Positions 1-6,010 of a stretch of DNA of 9,526 nt are shown one piece after another (within the stretch, counting starts at the first letter, position 1; every line of letters starts with the position of its first letter). The DNA lies in assembly GCA_904501705.1 (NCBI GenBank), contig CAJGCA010000061.1, positions 1 through 9,526 on the forward strand. Reading direction: 5' to 3'. A program made the translations under genes and the position numbers. Source of the stretch: Clostridiaceae bacterium (lineage in GTDB: Bacteria > Bacillota > Clostridia > Oscillospirales > Acutalibacteraceae). A model generated the notes under the pieces. The model ran no database searches and was not told where the DNA came from. It saw only the letters and a list, made by a program, of their open reading frames with translations.

Positions 1-2
1 CA

Positions 3-9
3 CTCCTTT
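3..9 (-). promoter_or_regulatory. Probable ribosome binding site of a gene starting beyond the left edge
   Basis: Read on the minus strand this is AAAGGAG, followed by only two more bases before the window ends. It lies downstream of the operon terminator and would suit a start codon a few bases outside. A weak promoter-like pair (TTGCGG, 19-bp spacer, TATACT at 23-18) precedes it. This is inference from position and motif only; the gene itself is not visible. Confidence 0.3.
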
Positions 10-52
10 CATAGAACAGTATATGCGCGAAAATGAAAAACGCCGCAAAAAG

Positions 53-101
53 AAACCGGTCGTTCTGTGCGATGCCCAGAACGACCGGTTTCGGGTTTTT
101 T
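53..101. terminator. Bidirectional intrinsic terminator ending the aryl-acid operon
   Basis: A perfect 15-bp stem (53-67 pairing with 77-91, arm AAACCGGTCGTTCTG) encloses a 9-base loop. On the minus strand it starts just after the stop codon of the ACT-domain gene and is followed by CTTTTT, so it ends the five-gene operon. On the plus strand it is followed by six T (96-101), so it could also stop transcripts entering from the left. Confidence 0.88.
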
Positions 102-531
102 ACAGCTTATTGACGTCCGCGTCGGTAATGAGGTGGAAGCCCGCGGTCTCCAGCGCCGACTCAGCGGCGGCGTTATCCGCCACGCGCAGCACGACGTAAG
201 CGTGCTTCTCGGTACGGGTCATAAAGGCGTACAGATATTCCATATTGATACCCGCCTTATCCAGCACCTCGAGCGCCGTGGACAATTTGCCCGGCTCGTC
301 GCCGATCTTGACACCGACGACGTCGGTGGTGTTGATGAGGTGACCCTCATCGGCGAGTGTCTTCACCGCGGCGGCGGTGTCGCTGACGATCAAGCGCAGG
401 ATACCGAACTCCTGCGTGTCCGCGATGGATAACGCGCGGATGTTGACGTTGTGCTTCGCGAGGGTGTCGGTGATGGACACCAGCGCACCCTGCTTATTCT
501 CTACGAAAACCGTTAACTGCTTCAAAGACAT
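100..531 (-). CDS. Tandem ACT-domain protein, last gene of the aryl-acid operon
   Basis: A 143-residue protein made only of two ACT domains (about residues 4-68 and 71-138). ACT domains are small folds that usually bind amino acids at domain or dimer interfaces. The first shows the typical loop ENKQGAL then NVNIRAL; the second has DEPGKLSTALEVLDKAGINM. There is no catalytic or DNA-binding domain, so a ligand-sensing partner of the upstream enzymes is the likely role; the ligand, perhaps an aromatic amino acid, is inferred. Stand-alone double-ACT proteins commonly sit next to paaK and ior genes in anaerobes. The start has AGGAGG seven bases upstream, directly abutting the paaK stop (12-bp gap), so the two are translated from one message. 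The terminator begins immediately after the stop. The cytosolic protein looks intact. Confidence 0.9.
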   Translation of the reverse strand: MSLKQLTVFVENKQGALVSITDTLAKHNVNIRALSIADTQEFGILRLIVSDTAAAVKTLADEGHLINTTDVVGVKIGDEPGKLSTALEVLDKAGINMEYLYAFMTRTEKHAYVVLRVADNAAAESALETAGFHLITDADVNKL

Positions 532-543
532 ACTAACGCCTCC

Positions 544-1854
544 TTAATCGTGTAATTTGCGCTTGTCAATGATGCGCACCGCCTTGCCCTCGCTGCGTGT
601 GATGGACTTGGGCGCGACAAGATGCACCTTCGGGTTGATGCCGAGCATCGTCTTCATCGCTTCGCCGAGCGCCTTCTCCTGCGCGGTGATGCCGCTGACG
701 GTGTCGGTGAACTGCTCGGGGTTCATCTCGACGTTGACATCGAAGGTGTCGTTGTTACCGACACGGTCGAGAATGATCTGATAGTTCGGCTGATAGCCCT
801 CCTTGAGCAGAACGGTCTCGATCTGGCTCGGGAACACGTTGACACCGCGGATGATCATCATATCGTCGCTGCGACCCATGGGCTTAGTCATCTTAATATG
901 CGTGCGACCGCAAGAACAGGGCTTACGGGACAGCACACAGATATCGCGTGTGCGATAGCGCAGAAGCGGAAATGCTTCTTTATCCAACGCGGTGAACACC
1001 AGTTCACCCTTGCTGCCCTCTGGGAGCACCTCGCCCGTGTCGGGGTCGATAATTTCCGCGAGGAAATGGTCCTCGTTGATGTGCATGCCCGACTGCTCAC
1101 AGCACTCGAATGCCACACCGGGACCCGAAGTTTCAGTCAGACCGTAAATGTCGTACGCCTTGATGCCGAGGGTCGTCTCGATACCCCGGCGCATCTCCTC
1201 CGTCCACGGCTCCGCGCCGAAGATGCCCGCCTTGAGCGGGATGTCCTCCGGCTTATACCCCTGCTCCTTAAGCGACTCACCGATATAAGCGGCATAGGAC
1301 GGGGTGCAACACAAAATGGTCGCGCTGAGATCGTCCATAAACTGGATCTGTCTGTCGGTAAAGCCCGACGACATCGGCAGTGTCAAGCAACCCACCTTAT
1401 GCGAGCCGCCGTGCAGACCTGCGCCGCCGGTAAACAGGCCGTAGCCATACGCCACCTGACACACATCCTCATCGGTGCCGCCCGCCGCAACGATCGCGCG
1501 CGCGCAGCAGTCCTCCCACAGGTCAACGTCGTGCTGGGTATAAAACGCCACCACGCGGCGACCCGTCGTGCCCGAAGTCGAATGGATACGGACACACTCC
1601 TTAAGTGGCTTTGCAAGCAAGCCGTAGGGGTACGCGTCGCGCAAATCCGCCTTAGATAGGAAAGGCAACTTGCGCAGATCTTCGATGCCGTGGATGTCCT
1701 CGGGACTCACGCCCTTTTCATCCATTAGATTGCGGTAGTATTCCACGTTCTCATAGACGTGCTTTACCTGCTTAACGAGCTTTTCGGACTGGAGCTTTTT
1801 GAGATCCTCTATGGGCATCGTCTCGATCTCGGGTTGATAATAGCGTTGAGCCAT
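544..1854 (-). CDS. paaK: Phenylacetate-CoA ligase family (AMP-forming)
   Basis: A 436-residue enzyme of the PaaK branch of the ANL adenylating superfamily, close to the usual length of about 430-440. It activates an aryl-acetate with ATP to the acyl-adenylate and then the CoA thioester, or runs in reverse. Visible motifs are the P-loop STSGTTGRR (92-100), YGLTETSGPG (237-246), RYRTRD (299-304), the PaaK-typical CSCGRTH (313-319), the hinge region GRSDDMMIIRGVNVFPSQIE (327-346) and a C-terminal RSEGKAVR whose K424 is the expected adenylation lysine. Phenylacetate, 4-hydroxyphenylacetate and indoleacetate are all plausible substrates, since PaaK homologues beside iorAB are often broader than the name suggests. 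The start has AAGAAGG nine bases upstream and lies 19 bp after iorB. It is the second AMP-forming ligase in this operon but is only distantly related to the first. Confidence 0.93.
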   Translation of the reverse strand: MAQRYYQPEIETMPIEDLKKLQSEKLVKQVKHVYENVEYYRNLMDEKGVSPEDIHGIEDLRKLPFLSKADLRDAYPYGLLAKPLKECVRIHSTSGTTGRRVVAFYTQHDVDLWEDCCARAIVAAGGTDEDVCQVAYGYGLFTGGAGLHGGSHKVGCLTLPMSSGFTDRQIQFMDDLSATILCCTPSYAAYIGESLKEQGYKPEDIPLKAGIFGAEPWTEEMRRGIETTLGIKAYDIYGLTETSGPGVAFECCEQSGMHINEDHFLAEIIDPDTGEVLPEGSKGELVFTALDKEAFPLLRYRTRDICVLSRKPCSCGRTHIKMTKPMGRSDDMMIIRGVNVFPSQIETVLLKEGYQPNYQIILDRVGNNDTFDVNVEMNPEQFTDTVSGITAQEKALGEAMKTMLGINPKVHLVAPKSITRSEGKAVRIIDKRKLHD

Positions 1855-1873
1855 ACGTTTTCGCCTTCTTTAA

Positions 1874-2446
1874 TTAAGAATTATAACCTAAATCAAATGC
1901 TTTCTTGTTCATCTCCACGAACTTGGGGGCGACGGTGTTTTCGATCGCCGCGATCCACCGCTCGTAGGGGATGCCGAACTGTTTCGCCACACGCCCCATC
2001 AGCACGATGTTCACCGCCTTGGACGAGCCCGCCTGCTCCGCGAGCGCGAGCGCATCCAGCGCCTCGACGTTGACCCCTTTCGCGGTCAGCTCGTCGAGCA
2101 CATCCACGGGATACTGCGCCGCACCGATGATAACCGGCATCGGGTCGATCTGCTGGGTGTTAACGACGATGCGGCCGTCCTTCTTGAGGTAGCCCGCATA
2201 GCGCGCCGCCTCCAGCTTCTCAAACGAGATGATGATATCCGCCTCGCCCGCAGTGACGATCGGGGAATACACCTTGTCGCCGAAGCGCACGTAGGTGACC
2301 ACCGAGCCGCCGCGCTGGCTCATGCCGTGAACCTCGCTGACCTTAACGTCGTAGCCCTCGTCCATCAGCAGACGGCCGAGCAGCTTGGAGGCGAGCAGAC
2401 TCCCCTGACCGCCGACACCGACGATCATCACACTGGTTGTTTTCAT
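1874..2446 (-). CDS. iorB: Indolepyruvate ferredoxin oxidoreductase, beta subunit
   Basis: A 190-residue pyruvate/ketoisovalerate oxidoreductase gamma-type domain, the usual size of IorB. With IorA it oxidises aryl-pyruvates (indolepyruvate, phenylpyruvate, 4-hydroxyphenylpyruvate) to aryl-acetyl-CoA, CO2 and reduced ferredoxin; the reaction is reversible. The glycine-rich GVGGQGSLLASKLLG (10-24) and SEVHGMSQRGGSVVTYVRFG (37-56) are the family signatures. The chosen ATG has AGGAGG eight bases upstream and follows the iorA stop by 13 bp. A longer reading from 2500 would overlap iorA by about 40 bases, add an unrelated 18-residue tail and ignore this ribosome site, so it was not used. Cytosolic; acts as a complex with the upstream gene's product. 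Confidence 0.95.
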   Translation of the reverse strand: MKTTSVMIVGVGGQGSLLASKLLGRLLMDEGYDVKVSEVHGMSQRGGSVVTYVRFGDKVYSPIVTAGEADIIISFEKLEAARYAGYLKKDGRIVVNTQQIDPMPVIIGAAQYPVDVLDELTAKGVNVEALDALALAEQAGSSKAVNIVLMGRVAKQFGIPYERWIAAIENTVAPKFVEMNKKAFDLGYNS

Positions 2447-2459
2447 AGTCTGCACCTCC

Positions 2460-4184
2460 TTAATTAATGGCGTCAAATGCGCACAGCTGCTTACACACAC
2501 CGCAGCCGACGCACAGCGTCGTATCGATCTTCGCCTTGCCGTCTTTCAGGCTGATGGCAGGGCAACCGAGTTTCATACATTTCTTGCAGGAGCGGCACTT
2601 GTCCGCATCCACCGTCAGGGACGGCGCGTGCTTGACGTACTTGAGCAGCACGCAGGGACGGCGGGAGATGATGACCGAGGGCTCCTCGGCTGCCAGCTCC
2701 TCTTTGATCGCCGTCTCGCACGCAGCGAGGTCGTACGGATCGACCACACGCACGCGACCAATGCCCAGCGCGCGGCACAGGGCTTCGAGATCCACCTTCG
2801 CGGCGGGGTCGCCCTTAATATTGTAGCCCGTCGTGGGGTTCTGCTGATGCCCCGTCATACCCGTGATGGAGTTGTCGAGGATGATGACGGTGGAATTGGT
2901 CGCGTTGTAGGCAACGTTGACCAGACCCGTCATACCCGAGTGCATAAAGGTGGAGTCGCCGATGACCGCAACGGTCTTGCCTTCGGCATCCGCGCCGCGC
3001 GCGGCGTTAAAGCCGTGCAAGCCCGAGATGGACGCGCCCATACACAGGGTGGAATCGAGGGCGCTCAGCGGCGGCACCGCACCAAGGGTGTAGCAGCCGA
3101 TGTCGCCGTGTACCGTGATATTGTTCTTCGCGAGGGTGTAGAAGATGCCGCGGTGCGGACAGCCTGCGCACATCATCGGCGGGCGGGCGGGGATGGGCGA
3201 GTCGGCGGTGACAAACTCCTTCGCCGCAAGACCGAACGCCGCCGCGACCGTCTGCTGGGAGAATTCGCCGAGCAGGGAGAACAGTTCCTTGCCCGTGACC
3301 TCCAAACCCAGCGCGCGCACATGGTTTTCGATGATGGGATCGAGCTCCTCGATAACGTACAGCTTCTTCACCTTGGCGGCGAAATCCTTGATGAGCTTCA
3401 CCGGCAGGGGGTTCGGCATGCCGATCTTGAGGATGCTCGCGGAGTCGCCGAGCGCCTCTTTCACGTATAAGTACGAACAGCCCGAGGTGATGATACCGAT
3501 CTCGTCGGAGTGCATCTCCACGGTGTTGTACGCGCAGTCCTCCGCGAGCTCCTGCAGAGCAAGGGTGCGCTGCTCAACGACGGGATGACGCTTGATGGCG
3601 TTGCCCGGCATCATAATGTACTTAGCGGGGTTCTTCTCATAGTCTTTGAGAACTGCGGGGACGGGCTCGCCCGTCTCCACGATCGACTGGCTGTGCGCGA
3701 TGCGGGTACACATCCGCAGCAGCACGGGGGTGTCGTATTTCTCCGACAGCTCGAACGCCGATTTCGCGAACGCATACGCCTCGGCGGAGTCCGCGGGCTC
3801 GAGCATCGGCACCTTCGCCGCGATGGCGTAGTGACGGGAATCCTGCTCGTTCTGCGAGGAGTGCATCGCGGGATCGTCCGCCACGCAGATGACCATTCCG
3901 CCGTTGACACCCGTATAAGACAGCGTAAACAGCGGGTCGGCGGCGACATTTAAGCCCACGTGCTTCATCGCGCAGGCGGAACGCGCTCCCGCCAGAGAAG
4001 CGCCGTAGGCGACCTCGCAGGCAACCTTCTCATTCGGCGCCCACTCGCTGTGCAGGTCGTCGTATTTGGCTAAAAATTCGGTGATCTCGGTGGACGGGGT
4101 GCCTGGGTAGCTGGACACCACCCCGAGTCCGCCGTCGTGCAGACCCGCGGCAACCGCTTGGTTACCGATCATTAACTTCTTCAT
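2460..4184 (-). CDS. iorA: Indolepyruvate ferredoxin oxidoreductase, alpha subunit
   Basis: A 574-residue thiamine-diphosphate enzyme subunit. The order is an N-terminal pyrimidine-binding domain (GNQAVAAGLHDGGLGVVSSYPGTPSTEI region, residues 7-34, shown here by its start GNQAVAAG and its SSYPGTPSTEI), a middle transketolase C-like domain, the core with CAGCPHRG (339-346) and GDIGCYTLG (360-368), and the ThDP/Mg motif starting GDSTF (409-413) with the paired Asn near 438. A C-terminal ferredoxin domain carries two [4Fe-4S] sites: C530, C533, C536, C541 and C558, C561, C564, C568. The first has the four-residue gap before its last Cys that IorA proteins usually show. All key residues are present. 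AGGAGA lies seven bases before the start, 20 bp after the ligase stop. It decarboxylates aryl-pyruvate and passes electrons to ferredoxin, or does the reverse with reduced ferredoxin. Confidence 0.96.
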   Translation of the reverse strand: MKKLMIGNQAVAAGLHDGGLGVVSSYPGTPSTEITEFLAKYDDLHSEWAPNEKVACEVAYGASLAGARSACAMKHVGLNVAADPLFTLSYTGVNGGMVICVADDPAMHSSQNEQDSRHYAIAAKVPMLEPADSAEAYAFAKSAFELSEKYDTPVLLRMCTRIAHSQSIVETGEPVPAVLKDYEKNPAKYIMMPGNAIKRHPVVEQRTLALQELAEDCAYNTVEMHSDEIGIITSGCSYLYVKEALGDSASILKIGMPNPLPVKLIKDFAAKVKKLYVIEELDPIIENHVRALGLEVTGKELFSLLGEFSQQTVAAAFGLAAKEFVTADSPIPARPPMMCAGCPHRGIFYTLAKNNITVHGDIGCYTLGAVPPLSALDSTLCMGASISGLHGFNAARGADAEGKTVAVIGDSTFMHSGMTGLVNVAYNATNSTVIILDNSITGMTGHQQNPTTGYNIKGDPAAKVDLEALCRALGIGRVRVVDPYDLAACETAIKEELAAEEPSVIISRRPCVLLKYVKHAPSLTVDADKCRSCKKCMKLGCPAISLKDGKAKIDTTLCVGCGVCKQLCAFDAIN

Positions 4185-4204
4185 AATCTATTCTCCTTAC
4201 TTTA

Positions 4205-5842
4205 TCAGGACTTGTTCTGCGAGTCTACCAGACCCTCGGCGCCGTACAGCTTGCGCAGCTTCGGCTTCTCGATCTTACCCGTAGGGTTGCGCGGCACGTC
4301 CGCAAAGATGATTTTACGCGGACGCTTGTAGCGCGGCAGGTCCTTACAAAATTCGTTGATCTCGTCCTCGGTGCAGGTCTCGCCCTGTTTCAACTCGATG
4401 ATCGCGGTCGCGATCTCACCGAGGCGGGTGTCGGGCAGACCGATGACCGCAACATCCTTGATCTTCGGGTGCGCCGCCATAAAGTTCTCGATCTGCACGG
4501 GGTAGAGGTTCTCACCGCCGCTGATGATGACATCTTTTTTACGGTCAACGAGGTAGATAAAGCCGTCCTCGTCCTGCATCGCCATATCGCCGGTGTACAG
4601 CCAGCCGTCACGCAGGGTGTCGGCGGTCGCCTTCTCGTCGCGGTAATAGCAGGTCATCACGCCGGGGCCCATAAGGCACAGTTCGCCAACCTCACCCTGC
4701 GCGACCTCGTCCCCCTCGGGGGTGACGATCTTGACCTGCCAGCCGTAGCCGGGGACACCGATGGCACCGACCTTGTGGACGTTCTCCACGCCGAGGTGCA
4801 CCGCACCGGGACCGATGGACTCGGACAGACCGTAGTTGGTGTCGTACTGGTGATGTGGGAAATATTCGAGCCAGCGTTTAATTAAGCTCTGCGGCACGGG
4901 CTGTGCGCCGATGTGCATCAGCCGCCACGCCGACAAGTCAAATTCATCAAGCGAAATTTCGCCGCGGTCAAGCGCATTCAGAATATCCTGCGCCCACGGC
5001 ACCAGCAGCCACACGATGCTGCACTTCTCTCGGCTTGCCGCCTCAAGAATGCTGCGCGCCTGCGTACCCTTGAGAATGACCGCCTTGGAGCCGGCGAGCA
5101 GACTGCCGAACCAATGCATCTTCGCGCCCGTGTGGTACAGGGGCGGAATGCAGAGGAAGCAGTCGTCGCGCGTCTGTCCGTGGTGGTTCTGCTCAACGCG
5201 GCAGGAATGAATCAAACTCTCGTGGTTATGTAAAATCGCCTTCGGGAAACCCGTCGTACCCGACGAGAAGTAGATCGCCGCGTCGTCCTCTTCGGTCAGC
5301 GTGCATTCGGGGAATGCACCCGAGCACTCGGAGATAAGGTCGTTATAATCATCCGCAAACGCGGGGCAGCCCGCGCCGAGGTAGATCAGGGTGCAGTTTT
5401 TGCTGATCTCGTCCGCGACCGCCTCGACACGCCCGATAAACTCGGTGCCGAAGATCAGCACATCCGCCTCGGCGAGCTTCAAGCAGTAGTCGATCTCATC
5501 AGACGAATAGCGGAAGTTGAGCGGCACGGCAAGCGCACCTGCCTTTAATATACCAAAATAGATAGGCAGCCAGTCAATGCAGTTCATCAGCAGAATGGCA
5601 ACCTTCTTGCCCTTGCCGATGCCGTGCTGTTTGAGCATATTCGCCAGACGGTTCGCCTTCTCATTAAACACCGCCCACGTGATCTCCCGCCGATAGTGGC
5701 GCGCGCGTCCCGTCGGCTCAACCAGCTCAAACTCGTGCCAGGTCAGGCGACGGGTCTCGGGCTGCTCGGGGTTGATCTCCACGAGCGCGGTGTCGTTCGC
5801 GTACTCGCGGGCATTTCTCTCTAACAGATGTACGATGGTCAT
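4205..5842 (-). CDS. AMP-forming acyl-CoA synthetase (class I adenylating enzyme), first gene of the operon
   Basis: A 545-residue ligase of the fatty acid/aryl acid-CoA ligase type. Motifs in order: P-loop SSGTTGFPK (193-201), YGLSES (337-342), WLYTGDM (414-420), hinge DRKKDVIISGGENLYP (433-448) and the C-terminal PTGKIEK with catalytic K523. It makes acyl-CoA from an acid, ATP and CoA. The substrate cannot be read from sequence; being first in an ior operon suggests an aryl-acetate or related acid, a division of labour with PaaK, or ligase action on a transported substrate. Residues 31-58 contain two similar strings, RRLTWHEF and RREITWAVF, around a short insert; I recall similar inserts in clostridial relatives. 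AGAGGA lies seven bases before the ATG. The transcript start inferred from the promoter is only about 30 bases upstream. Confidence 0.92.
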   Translation of the reverse strand: MTIVHLLERNAREYANDTALVEINPEQPETRRLTWHEFELVEPTGRARHYRREITWAVFNEKANRLANMLKQHGIGKGKKVAILLMNCIDWLPIYFGILKAGALAVPLNFRYSSDEIDYCLKLAEADVLIFGTEFIGRVEAVADEISKNCTLIYLGAGCPAFADDYNDLISECSGAFPECTLTEEDDAAIYFSSGTTGFPKAILHNHESLIHSCRVEQNHHGQTRDDCFLCIPPLYHTGAKMHWFGSLLAGSKAVILKGTQARSILEAASREKCSIVWLLVPWAQDILNALDRGEISLDEFDLSAWRLMHIGAQPVPQSLIKRWLEYFPHHQYDTNYGLSESIGPGAVHLGVENVHKVGAIGVPGYGWQVKIVTPEGDEVAQGEVGELCLMGPGVMTCYYRDEKATADTLRDGWLYTGDMAMQDEDGFIYLVDRKKDVIISGGENLYPVQIENFMAAHPKIKDVAVIGLPDTRLGEIATAIIELKQGETCTEDEINEFCKDLPRYKRPRKIIFADVPRNPTGKIEKPKLRKLYGAEGLVDSQNKS

Positions 5843-5878
5843 AATATGTTCCTCTTTATAATAGAATGATCGGGATAC

Positions 5879-5907
5879 ATTTTAGCACTTTAAAGCGCTC
5901 GTGTCAA
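5879..5907 (-). promoter_or_regulatory. Sigma-A promoter of the ligase-iorAB-paaK-ACT operon
   Basis: On the minus strand TTGACA (5907-5902), a 17-bp spacer and TAAAAT (5884-5879) form a near-consensus promoter. Transcription would start near 5872, giving a short leader of about 30 bases. The spacer contains CGCTTTAAAGTG (5897-5886), the same word found at the same offset in the divergent promoter. Confidence 0.85.
5884..5899. promoter_or_regulatory. Candidate operator O1 (CTTTAAAG palindrome) in the operon promoter
   Basis: AGCACTTTAAAGCGCT is palindromic at 14 of 16 positions and fills most of the -35/-10 spacer of the leftward promoter, touching the last base of its -10. A protein bound here would block polymerase. 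Its 12-bp core is the exact reverse complement of the core at 5955-5966. No regulator gene is visible in the window, so the binding protein is unknown. Confidence 0.65.
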
Positions 5908-5944
5908 CTGTATCGCAAAAATTTCAAAAATTTTTCGTTAGGGG

Positions 5945-5973
5945 TTGACAAATACGCTTTAAAGTGTTAAAGT
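5945..5973 (+). promoter_or_regulatory. Sigma-A promoter of the divergent symporter gene
   Basis: TTGACA (5945-5950), 17-bp spacer, TAAAGT (5968-5973). Transcription would start near 5980, about 30 bases before the ATG at 6011. The spacer has CGCTTTAAAGTG. An 8-base direct repeat, TAAAGTGT, occurs back to back at 5960-5967 and 5968-5975 and covers the -10. Confidence 0.85.
5954..5967. promoter_or_regulatory. Candidate operator O2 (CTTTAAAG palindrome) in the symporter promoter
   Basis: ACGCTTTAAAGTGT is palindromic at 12 of 14 positions and sits in the spacer of the rightward promoter. Its centre lies 69 bp from the centre of O1. The stretch between them is A+T-rich with runs of A and T (5917-5935), so looping between bound dimers is possible but is inference. 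Confidence 0.65.
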
Positions 5974-6010
5974 GTCTACAACGAGAATTTTCCGAAAGAA
6001 GTGTTTTTCT

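Noticed and set aside
622..1659. Long plus-strand open frame of 345 codons antisense to paaK
   Set aside because: It lies wholly inside the paaK gene on the opposite strand, is rich in Arg/His/Asp as expected of GC-biased shadows, and has no family motif.
2447..2500. Upstream start at 2500 for iorB
   Set aside because: It overlaps the iorA ferredoxin domain, and the internal ATG at 2446 has a well-placed AGGAGG.
2628..3470. Plus-strand open frame of 280 codons antisense to iorA
   Set aside because: Shadow of a strongly supported gene; Arg/His/Gly-rich composition and no recognisable domain.
5972..6010. GTG start at 5972 for the symporter
   Set aside because: The GTG overlaps the promoter -10, so it would lie upstream of the transcription start; the extra 13 residues are not hydrophobic or conserved-looking.
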